Shown here one piece after another: positions 1-7,844 of a stretch of 30,777 nucleotides of DNA. The notes beneath the pieces are model-generated. The model did no database searches and was not told the DNA's origin. It saw only the letters and a program-made list of their open reading frames with translations. The position numbers and the translations under genes were made by a program. Each line of letters starts with the position of its first letter. Position 1 is the stretch's first letter. The stretch spans positions 1 through 30,777 of the IMG/VR virus record IMGVR_UViG_3300011251_000002. One strand, 5' to 3'. Source of the stretch: a virus.

Positions 1-1970
1 GGAATGATTCGATTGCTTGGGTTGTCGTTTGCTAAAGGAGTTGCGGAGAAAACAACCTCAATCTCTTTTGAACTTTGGACAAAGTCGTTGTCCACCTCTA
101 CCCTTGCCCTTCCGTAAACGTGTCCCCGATTATTTTGATAACGCTCGTTGTAATAGTCTCCATCCTCTGAGTAAGTGTAAATGTATTCCCTATCTGTCAG
201 AACGCCCAACGGTTCGATTGCTATGTCTCTATCTCTTGCGAGTTTGTATGTCCAGTCTTTTGTTCCTCCAGCTTTGTAAAAGTCGTCCCTTGTTTCAATA
301 AGAAGATTCTTCTCGTTGTCCGGGTCTACCTCAACGTAAAGGTTAAACATCTTAAACACAGAAGTCAGCAACTCACTCATTCCAACCGTTGGAATAATAG
401 AATTAAAGTCTAATTCCATCTGCTCCAAAACCGCATTATTTTCAACGTCTATTTTAAAGAAGCCTGAAGGAGTCATTGAATACTCGTCTAATAAGCTACT
501 AGATAATAAAGGTGAAAACCAAGCATTCCCCGGAAAAAGCGGTATAAACAATTCGGTAAATAAATAGTTTGAGTTGTAAACTTGAACGCTTTCTACGCTT
601 GAAGTTGACGACTGATTAACACTTTGACCGAGCGGCATATTAGGATATAACACAAAGTCAAATTCTGACAAAGTTTCGTAGCCGTTTTCGTCGCTATACA
701 TCCGAATGTTATGATTGAATGTAGGTGCTTGAATATTGCCATACATTAAATCGAACCCGAAAAACTGAATTACTGCGGAATCTCTATAACTTTCGTTTGT
801 CGTTGATTCGTTGATTATAAAAGAAAGCGTGTCGTTAGGAGCAAAGCCACCAGCATTTGAGTCTCCAGTTAGCTGAAATAAAGTTTGGTTTGTTGATTGA
901 TTTGTAGCTAATGGAGTTGTAGCTGGGTATAAATAAACATCGCAATTACCGTTAGCAAGAATATCATATCTATAATAGATGTCTACATTGCCTGAATAAG
1001 ACTTACTAAAAAAAGTTCTCTTGGTTCTTGTTACGACATAATCCACAACGCTTGAAACTGTCGCGATTGTTTGGTAACCGCTCAAGTAAATTTCATTAGC
1101 TGGTATAAAGTTGTTTCCAACATCATAAACGATTGAGCCATAGTCAAACCGATGTGTCCACCCTCCCACGCCAAACGTAGACTCTGAATCTGAAAGTAAA
1201 TCGTAAGAGCCGCCAATGTTAACCATAGCCTTTCTCAATTCAACCTGAGCATCCGACAAGGTGCTTTCTTTTATGTCGCCCGTAATTAACCGACTAAACA
1301 CCGCACCGCTCAAGAAGCTACTTGTATAAGTAAACCCAGCGAATGCAAAGATTCTATCAATTATGTTCTTTAGTTTGAAGAAAGGTCGGAAGTCCTCCAC
1401 TCGGTAAACTCTTCCGCCATCTGAGAAGTACTCAAAGTTTGTAGCCGTGTCAACCATCGGATAAACGTAGTCTTGGTTGTAACTCCAAGAGTCTACAATA
1501 TTCTGATAAGTGTAGTCGTGGTTTAAGTCGCTGAAGTCAATTAGCGGAAGTGCATTCTCGTCTACGTCATTTAGCTTCTTGTCTCCAAGCACCGAGAAGA
1601 TGTTCAGCAACTTACCGATAAACACCACCTCGTAAGTGTAGGCGTGTCCCTTTTGGATTATCTTTCTTAGCTGAACAACTCCAGCCATTACCTCCACCCC
1701 GTCAGCTATTACTCTTGCCTCCGCTTTCTTATTAGGGTTAAAATTGACATCAATGTTAGAAGTGTTAGCATCGTAATTGTTGCTTATGTTAAAATCATAA
1801 ATGTGTCCGAATAGCGCATCGTTAGACTTTGTTGCTGGGCACTTTATCGTCTTGGAATATTCCGTTGACCTCTTCTCCGGGTTACGAATGTCAGCAACCC
1901 CGTAATTGAATGAGAAGTCAAAGCCCTCAAATACATCTAACCTTTTGCCCTCAATTCTAACCTCAACCAC
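1..1970 (-). CDS. Tail-tip/baseplate structural protein, N-terminal two thirds (continues at 30777..29778)
   Basis: A long open frame starts at GTG 1970 and stays open to base 1 with no stop, giving 656 codons. The start overlaps the stop of the upstream gene by 8 nt, as is normal in this compact genome. The N-terminus is VEVRIEGKRLDVFEGFDF, and the last visible part contains YNERYQNNRGHVYGRARVE and FSATPLANDNPSNRII. This style matches large structural proteins encoded near the tail genes of Bacteroidota siphophages. The frame joins the frame at the right edge in phase (NRII-P-QIYDADTDEGY), so the full protein would be 989 aa. I infer a tail-tip hub or baseplate role from size and position; no enzymatic motif is visible. 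Confidence 0.8.
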   Translation of the reverse strand, partial: MVEVRIEGKRLDVFEGFDFSFNYGVADIRNPEKRSTEYSKTIKCPATKSNDALFGHIYDFNISNNYDANTSNIDVNFNPNKKAEARVIADGVEVMAGVVQLRKIIQKGHAYTYEVVFIGKLLNIFSVLGDKKLNDVDENALPLIDFSDLNHDYTYQNIVDSWSYNQDYVYPMVDTATNFEYFSDGGRVYRVEDFRPFFKLKNIIDRIFAFAGFTYTSSFLSGAVFSRLITGDIKESTLSDAQVELRKAMVNIGGSYDLLSDSESTFGVGGWTHRFDYGSIVYDVGNNFIPANEIYLSGYQTIATVSSVVDYVVTRTKRTFFSKSYSGNVDIYYRYDILANGNCDVYLYPATTPLATNQSTNQTLFQLTGDSNAGGFAPNDTLSFIINESTTNESYRDSAVIQFFGFDLMYGNIQAPTFNHNIRMYSDENGYETLSEFDFVLYPNMPLGQSVNQSSTSSVESVQVYNSNYLFTELFIPLFPGNAWFSPLLSSSLLDEYSMTPSGFFKIDVENNAVLEQMELDFNSIIPTVGMSELLTSVFKMFNLYVEVDPDNEKNLLIETRDDFYKAGGTKDWTYKLARDRDIAIEPLGVLTDREYIYTYSEDGDYYNERYQNNRGHVYGRARVEVDNDFVQSSKEIEVVFSATPLANDNPSNRII

Positions 1971-3252
1971 GTTGTCTTCTGTTTTTAATTGAATAGCTTA
2001 ACTCGAAAGTGTACTGCATCAGCTTATCGTTTAGGCTTGTCTTTTTAACGATATTTCGCTGGTTTAGATTAACCGCTATCAGTTCGTTGTTCTCCTCAAT
2101 ATAAAGACTTGGAGACGTTATTAAATCTTCCATCCATTCGCTTTCAGCTTCGCTTAAATAATCCGTGTTAACGGTTAGCTTCTTGCTTAGAGCAACATTG
2201 TAATCTGTTGTACCTCTGCTGCTCTTGGAATACTTGTAAGCGAATCCAGTCCAGTCGTGGTGCTGCTGGTCGTACTTGTCTTTCTTAATGTCGGTTTGAT
2301 GGATTGACTTTAAGTAAAAGTTGAAAGCATCATAACCGCCCAAGCGATTAAGGAAGTGAACCCTTACCTCGTTGTACTTAGAGCAAGTTTCGTTAATGTT
2401 AAAAGTAACCTTCTCACTTGTTTGTGCGTTTGTGTTATCCTCTAAGTGTATCGTGTAACTTGCCGCATTAGCTAGAGCCGTTGACGGTGTTGTGCCAAGT
2501 AACGAGTCGGTATAAAGTGTCGGGTCGATGTTTCCGATATCATAAGTGCCTACTGGTATTCTGAAGTACCTACTTGAAGAATCTTGGCTCGGTATGTTAT
2601 TACTTACCACTCCGTCAGCAACAAGCGAACCCGTGCCGTTATAACCTGAATACGCTTTTATATTGTACTGATTTGCCCCGAACCTCTCGTTAACTATAAA
2701 CGAAAGCTGATAGCTTTGCGCTGAGTCTATTCTTATTGTTCTCGGTGAATCAGTTAGAAACTTCTTAGTTGTTGAAAATGTGTTTACTATGTAATCTGTA
2801 TAGTCAAAGTCTAACCAATCTATTTCGTTCCGTACACCGTTCCAAACGCTTTTTATCTTGGTAAATATTGAGCCTTTTAACGCTCTGTAAACACCTTGCG
2901 AGTTCTTGTCCTCCTCCTCAACGAATAGGTAGTATTCTTTATGCGTGTTATTATTCGTAAAGAAACCGTTGTGGTTTGCTCCTTCGATATTAGCATAGCC
3001 CTCAATGTAACTTTGAAGAAATCTAGACGGGTCGAAAAAAGCCGTTTGGTAATTGTTCCCGTTATTTGCAGTCGTTGGGTAAATTCTAACTACTCCGATT
3101 GCCCCTTCAACTGGGTAATTCTCAGGAAGCACCACAATTTTAAGCCTTACCGTTGGCGTGTTTACGCTTGTTTTGAATACCCAAACATTATCGTTGTAAG
3201 CCGTGTTGTAATCGGCTGGTTCTCCGTCTGGGAATGTTGTAAAAATAGCCAT
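1963..3252 (-). CDS. Virion structural protein, probable distal-tail component (429 aa)
   Basis: This 429-residue beta-rich protein starts MAIFTTFPDGEPADYNTA at an ATG that shares a base with the preceding stop (TAATG type). It has no signal peptide or membrane segment. The C-terminal part (RVHFLNRLGGYDAFNFYL, then SEAESEWMEDLITSPSLYI) resembles a conserved structural protein that sits just before the large tail-tip protein in flavobacterial phages. Position between the tail completion gene and the 989-aa protein suggests a distal-tail (Dit-like) or tail-tip adaptor role. Function is inferred from context and general resemblance. Confidence 0.7.
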   Translation of the reverse strand: MAIFTTFPDGEPADYNTAYNDNVWVFKTSVNTPTVRLKIVVLPENYPVEGAIGVVRIYPTTANNGNNYQTAFFDPSRFLQSYIEGYANIEGANHNGFFTNNNTHKEYYLFVEEEDKNSQGVYRALKGSIFTKIKSVWNGVRNEIDWLDFDYTDYIVNTFSTTKKFLTDSPRTIRIDSAQSYQLSFIVNERFGANQYNIKAYSGYNGTGSLVADGVVSNNIPSQDSSSRYFRIPVGTYDIGNIDPTLYTDSLLGTTPSTALANAASYTIHLEDNTNAQTSEKVTFNINETCSKYNEVRVHFLNRLGGYDAFNFYLKSIHQTDIKKDKYDQQHHDWTGFAYKYSKSSRGTTDYNVALSKKLTVNTDYLSEAESEWMEDLITSPSLYIEENNELIAVNLNQRNIVKKTSLNDKLMQYTFELSYSIKNRRQRG

Positions 3253-3782
3253 TATCCTTCTATAATTCTTTTGATTTCTTCAAATGTCAGTTCTATATCT
3301 TCAGCAATTGCCGCCCCAACCACTCCAGCAATCTTAGGCGTTACCTTGTCGAAAGCTGGTTGAATCCAGTTCTTGCCCTTTGTCGGATATTTGAGTTTCT
3401 TGTAAACAATCCACTCCGCCCAGCTAGTTCTTTTTTTATCAGTCCATTGCTTGTCGTCTCCTCCAAGTCTTGCCAATACGTTTGGATAGGTTAACCACTT
3501 CTTAATGTCTCCAACTGAAGGTGCATCTTCTCCAGCCGCTCGTCCTTCGTCAAGCGTTATGCCGTAGTCGAGCATTGTTATCTTCATACTGTAAATCTTA
3601 CCGAATAGCTTAACCTTTGGTTGCGCTGGTAATTTTATAGACGTTCCTAATTTACCTGAAGCTACATAGCCCTGACCTTCTCCACTACCCAAAGTAGAAC
3701 CACCTTGCAAGGATGTTGTTAATGCTTTCGTGTACTCCTCCCTGAAGTCGTTAAGCGCATCTATTAACTTATCGAATGCCAT
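3252..3782 (-). CDS. HK97 gp10-like tail completion/neck protein
   Basis: A 176-aa protein with an N-terminal helix (AFDKLIDALNDFREEYTKAL), a Gly-rich segment followed by SGKLGTSIKL, then ITMLDYGITLDEGRAAG and a basic, aromatic C-terminal half (RTSWAEWIVYKKLKY, NWIQPAFDKV). The pattern, a short helix, a small beta domain and an 'IQPAFDK' tail, is typical of HK97 gp10-like proteins that finish the tail end or neck. It overlaps the frameshift extension of the tail chaperone gene by 14 nt and the next gene by 1 nt, so it is translationally coupled in the tail operon. Confidence 0.55.
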   Translation of the reverse strand: MAFDKLIDALNDFREEYTKALTTSLQGGSTLGSGEGQGYVASGKLGTSIKLPAQPKVKLFGKIYSMKITMLDYGITLDEGRAAGEDAPSVGDIKKWLTYPNVLARLGGDDKQWTDKKRTSWAEWIVYKKLKYPTKGKNWIQPAFDKVTPKIAGVVGAAIAEDIELTFEEIKRIIEG

Positions 3783-4038
3783 TCTGTTTCTGTTGGTGAT
3801 ATTCGTGTGACTGTTTGGCTTTTTGGAATGAGATAAGGTTTAAGAACTCACGAAGCGGCAAGGCGAAGAAGTAACCCCACTTAGTCGCATCGTTATTAGA
3901 TAGGTTGTTAACCACGTTTAACCATCCGTATTTTGTTTCAAACGTCTCAACTTTCGTTCCGCTTGTTTCTTTATCTTCTCCGCTTTCTTGACCGAAGATT
4001 CCAGTATATGTTTTGCGGACTTGAGATAACTGCTCAAA
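3769..4038 (-). CDS. Frameshift extension of the tail assembly chaperone (gpGT-like C-terminal part)
   Basis: This frame overlaps the end of the 206-aa chaperone in the -1 phase. Its start region is not a convincing initiation site, so it is best read as a C-terminal extension entered by a -1 slip at the T9 run (4036-4044). After the slip the frame adds 89 residues beginning FEQLSQVRKTYTG, and the fusion would be 256 aa. The tail part (TKYGWLNVVNNLSNNDATKW, then ALPLREFLNLISFQKAKQ) is a recognisable block in flavobacterial phage chaperones, which supports real translation. A homopolymer length error in assembly (9 instead of 10 T) would give the same picture and cannot be excluded. Confidence 0.7.
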   Translation of the reverse strand, partial: FEQLSQVRKTYTGIFGQESGEDKETSGTKVETFETKYGWLNVVNNLSNNDATKWGYFFALPLREFLNLISFQKAKQSHEYHQQKQNGIR

Positions 4039-4538
4039 AAAAAAGCGGACAAAGGTTGTACAATTGTCATAGGTGCTTGAAGCATTGCCTCCGCTACCTC
4101 CTTGTGCTTGTTCGAATCGTAAGGTTGTTTCTTCCAACCCCACCAAGTCTTTTTCTTCGGCACTAAAAACACCGCCATTATCTCGTTAAGCTGGTCGATA
4201 ACCTTGTCCGGGTCTTTCATCAAATGCATCAAGGTAATATACTGCCCTCCATTCAACTTATAAACGTCTGTGATAACATCGTATCTAAGCCCTCCAAATT
4301 CCACGACCTTCTGTACTTGTCCTAGCAGTTGCTCAGATAGAAAGGAGAGTGTCCTCATGCACTTAGCGTAAGTCTTTAAAGAATATGTTTCAATCTCATC
4401 AACTGGAACGCCTGACATGATGCTAATGATAGCCACGTTCGTTGCGTACTCGTCCCCGTTTTCTGCGAGTATCTTCTGCAAGGCTTGGAATTGCTCTATG
4501 GTTACACCTTCCCAACTGTTTGGTAATTCTATTCTCAT
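3918..4538 (-). CDS. Tail assembly chaperone (gpG-like, short form)
   Basis: A 206-aa, mainly helical protein starting MRIELPNSWEGVTIEQFQAL, a typical opening for tail chaperones of Bacteroidota phages. The zero-frame product ends in a Lys/Arg-rich tail (KKAEKIKKQAERKLRRLKQ). The frameshift product shares residues 1-167 and then switches frame. Tail chaperones bind the tape measure protein and tube subunits during tail assembly and are absent from the mature virion. Here the tape measure gene is not immediately downstream: four tail genes lie between, unlike the lambda order. Confidence 0.75.
   Translation of the reverse strand: MRIELPNSWEGVTIEQFQALQKILAENGDEYATNVAIISIMSGVPVDEIETYSLKTYAKCMRTLSFLSEQLLGQVQKVVEFGGLRYDVITDVYKLNGGQYITLMHLMKDPDKVIDQLNEIMAVFLVPKKKTWWGWKKQPYDSNKHKEVAEAMLQAPMTIVQPLSAFFLSSYLKSAKHILESSVKKAEKIKKQAERKLRRLKQNTDG
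4036..4044 (-). promoter_or_regulatory. T9 slippery run, putative programmed -1 frameshift site
   Basis: The minus strand reads CCG CTT TTT TTT TGA here. In the frame of the 206-aa protein it is GCT TTT TTT TTG, so a perfect T_TTT_TTT heptamer is present at codons 165-167. A -1 slip leads directly into the 89-codon extension. Lambda-type G/GT chaperones use such a site. Confidence 0.65.
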
Positions 4539-4572
4539 CTTCTTATAAATAGCGAATTGGTTATTTTGTGTC

Positions 4573-5757
4573 TTAACGCAAGGTGTACTTCCCAGCGTTA
4601 GCCTTCAGCTTCTCCATTGCCACGTAGCGCAAGGCATCCAAAGCGTGGTTGTTATCGTCTTCGGCTTGGTTGGTTACTTGGTTGGTTTTGTAGTCTCGTT
4701 TCCAAGCGTAGTTTCTAAGTTCCCGGATAACGTTAACCGAGTCTTGATGAACCATTATCTGAACGCTCTTAAGTTTGTCAATGCCTGACCGAATCGAGTC
4801 CGCCCCTTTAGTTACTGGTCTTATCCTGAAGCCTGACCGTCTTATCTCTTCAATAGACTTAGGCTCTGCACTATCCGCTATAATTTCATCGCTTCGCTGA
4901 AGTCCGCACCTCCTCGCAATGTCTGCGTTCGTTAGCCCAGTTTCGTAAAGTAGTTCTTTAACCCACAACTTGCCTTCTTGGTAAACCACCTCCACGAGTG
5001 CAGTCGGGTCGTTAGTGAATCCAAAGTCTAAGCCGTAGGCTTTCCACTTGTAGCCCGTTGGCATCTCCTTACATTCTGTCCAGTTCTCATATATGGCGCC
5101 TTCTCTTCTTGAGCGTTCACCAAGTCCGTAGACCTTCCACTTGTATTCGTCTGCCGTTCCCCTTGCTATGTTCTCAGGCGTTGGCTGATAGGAGTTTATC
5201 TTGTCGCGTATGTGTTGGTCTAAGAATGTATTGTCCAACATTGTGGAATGAATCAAAACCACATCGTCTCGCTTCAGTACGTTGTCGTAAATCCAATGTT
5301 CATCCGTTGACGGATTGTAGTCTAGAATCCATTTGCCTTTGCACCTTTGCTCTAATTGGTCGAAGTCGTCCTTGCTTGTTTCGATTGCCTCGTTAAGCCA
5401 AAAGAAATCGGTTTCGATACCGTGTAGCTTCTGTGAGTCGTCAAGCCCGTAAAACTCAAAGGAACTACCGTAGTGCTGGTAGGTTAGTTCGCTCTTGTTA
5501 AACGATTCTTCCTTCCATTCTTCAACACTTTTAAAGACCTTCTTAAACGTGTCAAGGACTGTCGGCTTAATCCACGTCCTTCTCCACCTTGCAATCGCGA
5601 ATCTCTGCGGTGTTTGCGTACCAAGTAAGAGGAGTGCTTGACAGATTGACCACGTTTTGGAACTACGTGAGCCACCCTCCAACACAATTCCCCGAATCGA
5701 TTTATCATTAAGGGCAGTCCATAGGTCATCAAATACTCCAGTTCCATTAATCTTCAT
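4573..5757 (-). CDS. terL: Terminase large subunit
   Basis: A 394-aa DNA-packaging motor. The N-terminal ATPase has Walker A GGSRSSKT at residues 28-35 and Walker B DFFWLNEA at 117-124. The C-terminal RNase H-like nuclease has acidic residues at D244 (GLDFGF), D295 (IADSAEP) and the DDNNHALDALRY block near 367-378. Length and motifs match the PBSX-type terminase family. It overlaps the small-terminase gene by 11 nt. The portal gene is far away (23.2 kb), which is unusual because the two are often adjacent. Confidence 0.95.
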   Translation of the reverse strand: MKINGTGVFDDLWTALNDKSIRGIVLEGGSRSSKTWSICQALLLLGTQTPQRFAIARWRRTWIKPTVLDTFKKVFKSVEEWKEESFNKSELTYQHYGSSFEFYGLDDSQKLHGIETDFFWLNEAIETSKDDFDQLEQRCKGKWILDYNPSTDEHWIYDNVLKRDDVVLIHSTMLDNTFLDQHIRDKINSYQPTPENIARGTADEYKWKVYGLGERSRREGAIYENWTECKEMPTGYKWKAYGLDFGFTNDPTALVEVVYQEGKLWVKELLYETGLTNADIARRCGLQRSDEIIADSAEPKSIEEIRRSGFRIRPVTKGADSIRSGIDKLKSVQIMVHQDSVNVIRELRNYAWKRDYKTNQVTNQAEDDNNHALDALRYVAMEKLKANAGKYTLR

Positions 5758-6145
5758 TCGGTCGATGGATTACTATCTCTATCTTCTCAGGCTTGCCACC
5801 GTTCACCGTCTGCTCCACCTCCTCTTTAGGCTTACCATAAACCCGGTCAAAGAGAACGTCCAAGATATGAATAGAACCCTTCTTAAAGTCTCGTTGAGCC
5901 TTGTTCGCTATCAACGCAATCCAAAAAGGTAACTCGTCATTCTTTGCCAGTTCGACCAATTCGCTTCGGGTCTTGCCTAGTATGTTCTTTATGATGTCCT
6001 GAGTCTGCGACTTGGATAGTTTAAGGTTATGCTCATCAAGGAAGTGTTCCTTTAGCAGAGTTTCCACGTTCTTCGGTCTGCCTTTCGGGTTTCCGCTTTC
6101 GCCTTTCTTGAACTGATGTTGTTCTATGTTCTCAGGGTTTGGCAT
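5747..6145 (-). CDS. terS: Terminase small subunit-like protein (DUF5681 type)
   Basis: A 132-aa protein with the N-terminal signature FKKGESGNPKGRPK, characteristic of DUF5681 proteins, followed by a helical region and a C-terminal segment GKPKEEVEQTVNGGKPEK. Such proteins commonly precede the large terminase in phages and are taken to recognise packaging DNA. It starts at ATG 6145, about 25 nt after the tRNA gene, and overlaps terL by 11 nt. Confidence 0.8.
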   Translation of the reverse strand: MPNPENIEQHQFKKGESGNPKGRPKNVETLLKEHFLDEHNLKLSKSQTQDIIKNILGKTRSELVELAKNDELPFWIALIANKAQRDFKKGSIHILDVLFDRVYGKPKEEVEQTVNGGKPEKIEIVIHRPNED

Positions 6146-6168
6146 CGCTGTTACTTCGTTGTTTGTTG

Positions 6169-6238
6169 AGCGTCAGGGTAGAATCGAACTCCTCCTTTCT
6201 ACTGGAAGTAGAATGTGCAACCATTACACTTCTGACGC
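6169..6238 (-). tRNA. tRNA-Gly (anticodon UCC), slightly degenerate
   Basis: The minus strand folds as a 70-nt cloverleaf. The acceptor arms GCGTCAG/CTGACGC pair perfectly and the discriminator is T, as usual for tRNA-Gly. The D arm contains the conserved AATGGTT loop, and the anticodon stem TTCTA/TAGAA (5 bp) closes loop CTTCCAG, giving anticodon TCC (reads GGA). The T loop is TTCGATT. The variable region is only about 3 nt and the T stem has two mismatches, so the molecule is short or decayed. No CCA is encoded. Its 5' end overlaps the last 15 nt, including the stop, of the Mom-like gene. Confidence 0.75.
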
Positions 6239-6835
6239 ATTTTTTGGATATGGTTTCGCCAGCGACTGGCATAAAGGTATTAAAATTTTATCAAGTGGGT
6301 AGATGTATTTACGTTTTCCTTTTGAGATGTACTCAGTTGCATTTGGGTCAATAGATTTAGCTCCTTTTAAAGATTGTTCTTTCCCCATACCGTGAAGGGA
6401 TTTGTTGTGAACCTTTTTGCCGTTAATTATAAAACCTGTTCTTGTGTTTTCGTTGCAACTACCAACAAAATACCAGTTAGCCGCTTGGTAAATAGTTCCA
6501 AAATGATTTTGGTCAATATCAGCATAGCTAACTATCAATTTGACTAATGGTAATTTTTTTATCAATAATCTGATAGAAATAGCCATTGCTTGGCTTGTTG
6601 ATTTTTGTTTTCCATTCAATGCCATTCTCACTAATTCGACAACTTGACCTTGATTTAAATTATATTGGCTACCTATATTAGGTGTCGCTCCAGTTCCGTA
6701 CAAAATAACACCGCACCATTCGTTATCATCATTAAACACAGAATAACCAAACGTGTTAACTGGCACCGACTTAGCATAATGGAACTTCAAACAAGCATAC
6801 CTAATGGCTTTTGAAGATGCAATTTCGAGCCTCAT
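6224..6835 (-). CDS. Mom-like DNA adenine hypermodification protein (GNAT fold)
   Basis: A 203-aa protein whose order of blocks matches phage Mu Mom-like acyltransferases: FHY (18-20), a beta strand pair ending GVILYGTGA (42-50), VVELVRMAL (65-73), a helix with SQAMAISIRLLIKK, IVSYAD (101-106) and GTIYQAANWYFVG (113-125). Mu Mom converts adenine in phage DNA to an N6-carbamoylmethyl form that blocks restriction enzymes; a similar role is inferred here. It overlaps the ParB-like gene by 4 nt (ATGA). The exact modification made by this protein cannot be told from sequence. Confidence 0.75.
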   Translation of the reverse strand: MRLEIASSKAIRYACLKFHYAKSVPVNTFGYSVFNDDNEWCGVILYGTGATPNIGSQYNLNQGQVVELVRMALNGKQKSTSQAMAISIRLLIKKLPLVKLIVSYADIDQNHFGTIYQAANWYFVGSCNENTRTGFIINGKKVHNKSLHGMGKEQSLKGAKSIDPNATEYISKGKRKYIYPLDKILIPLCQSLAKPYPKNASEV

Positions 6836-7362
6836 AGTTCTCCAGCACTTACGGAAAAGAACGCACCTTGATACTTTCGGTCAAGTAGTTCTTGAATGTC
6901 AATTTCTGCGCTTTGAAGTTGCTCAGGACTTGTGAAAGTTATTTTCATGGTCGCTGGTTTGTTTTTCTCTTCTCCTATCAAATCTTCATCTGTTGGCATT
7001 TCAAGAAAGTTCGGAACATCTAAACCCCAAGCATCTAATTCCATTTCATCCCAAGTATTCGCTAACTCGTCCCAATCCCAGTCTCCGAAGCCTACGTTAT
7101 CTTTTATGATAAACTCTTTCTGTTTCTCTTCGCTCCAGTCTACAATCTTAACGGGTACTTCAGTCCATCCCGCTTCTTGCATTGCCTTCAGCCGCATATT
7201 GCCACCAAGTGCAACCATATCTTTGTTAACCACAATCGGTCGAGCGTTAGCCATTTCGGGAAAGTCCTTCAGGCTTTGAACCAGCTTTTTAAACTTGTCC
7301 TCCTTGATGTATCTCGGATTGTCCGAGTTTGGTATTACTTTACTTATCGCTATATAATCCAT
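6832..7362 (-). CDS. ParB/Srx-fold domain protein
   Basis: The chosen ATG at 7362 gives a 176-aa protein beginning MDYIAISKVIPNSDNPRYIK. A longer in-frame start at 7437 exists but would overlap the upstream gene by about 100 nt. The N-terminal half is a ParB N-terminal (ParB/sulfiredoxin) domain: the ISKVIPNSDNPR opening, then LVQSLKDF, PIVVNKDMVALGGNMRLKAM and VPVKIVDW. The C-terminal half has an acidic DWDWDELANTWDEMELDAWG block often seen in phage ParB-like proteins near terminase genes. The role is unclear. Phage members may have nuclease or nucleotide-dependent activities; a link to DNA modification or packaging is inferred from neighbours only. Confidence 0.8.
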   Translation of the reverse strand: MDYIAISKVIPNSDNPRYIKEDKFKKLVQSLKDFPEMANARPIVVNKDMVALGGNMRLKAMQEAGWTEVPVKIVDWSEEKQKEFIIKDNVGFGDWDWDELANTWDEMELDAWGLDVPNFLEMPTDEDLIGEEKNKPATMKITFTSPEQLQSAEIDIQELLDRKYQGAFFSVSAGEL

Positions 7363-7531
7363 TCTTGTAGTTTGAAAGTGCTTCTTGAGATGTCTTGCCC
7401 GATGCTTTCTTGCAAGGTTCTCCGCTCCAGTAGGCATTTGCTACGTCTCGACTGAAGCAATAGAAGTCCATCGTGTAAGTGTTCTGGGTTATGTAAAGCC
7501 CGTAGTTTTCGTGCTGCTCGTTCTGTTTCAT
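7340..7531 (-). CDS. Small conserved-type phage protein (63 aa)
   Basis: The start at ATG 7531 overlaps the previous stop by 4 nt (ATGA), which makes it preferable to the longer frame opening at 7651. The product begins MKQNEQHENYGLYITQNTYT and has one hydrophilic domain with aromatic residues and single Cys residues (FYCFSRD, GEPCKKA). No family recognised. It overlaps the ParB-like start by 23 nt. Confidence 0.65.
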   Translation of the reverse strand: MKQNEQHENYGLYITQNTYTMDFYCFSRDVANAYWSGEPCKKASGKTSQEALSNYKNGLYSDK

Positions 7532-7770
7532 TTCTTTTTTCTTCGCTTTGGTTTGTTCGCTTCGTAATAGTTCAAAAGAGCCACGCTCATAATCTGAGGA
7601 CTCCTTCCACAACTGAAGCAAACCTTCGCCTTTGGGTCGATGTAAGACCACGCTTGTTGGTACAATGCTTGTTCTTCTCGTGTTATCCGTCCAGCGAATT
7701 GAGAAGCCTTCATTTTACTGAGTGCTTCTATCCTCTCTTTAATAAATAGCAAAACGTCTTTTTTGTGCAT
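7528..7770 (-). CDS. Hypothetical protein with CxxC motif (80 aa)
   Basis: An 80-aa basic protein: helix-rich N-terminus, ITREEQALYQQAWSYIDP, then a KVCFSCGRSPQIM segment with a CxxC pair and a Lys/Arg-rich end (PKRRKKK). The CxxC could bind metal if another pair is supplied in trans or in a dimer. Similar short proteins occur in Bacteroidota phages. Start overlaps the preceding stop by one base (TAATG). Function unknown. Confidence 0.7.
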   Translation of the reverse strand: MHKKDVLLFIKERIEALSKMKASQFAGRITREEQALYQQAWSYIDPKAKVCFSCGRSPQIMSVALLNYYEANKPKRRKKK

Positions 7771-7844
7771 TATCTTCTTTTTTCTTTAACGTACCGAATC
7801 ACCGGGTAAGCAATTACTATTAAAAGTATCAATGTTATGAGCAT
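7770..7844 (-). CDS. Very small membrane peptide (24 aa)
   Basis: A 24-codon frame whose ATG overlaps the 39-aa gene by 10 nt and whose stop shares a base with the next start (TAATG). The product is MLITLILLIVIAYP followed by a short basic tail ending VKEKRR, that is one transmembrane helix with a positive cytoplasmic end. Exact coupling on both sides supports it. The short length keeps confidence moderate. Confidence 0.5.
   Translation of the reverse strand: MLITLILLIVIAYPVIRYVKEKRR

Noticed and set aside
17-301. 94-codon plus-strand open frame at the left edge
   Set aside because: Lies opposite the long tail gene; Cys/Leu-rich nonsense composition.
3265-3280. ATTCTTTTGAT, a near copy of the promoter palindrome
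   Set aside because: It lies inside coding sequence at the end of the tail completion gene, lacks the full inverted repeat and has no -7 box nearby.
2941-3363. 140-codon plus-strand open frame
   Set aside because: Crosses two well-supported minus-strand structural genes and has no recognisable domain.
5058-5396. 112-codon plus-strand open frame inside terL
   Set aside because: The terminase frame on the other strand has complete motifs here.
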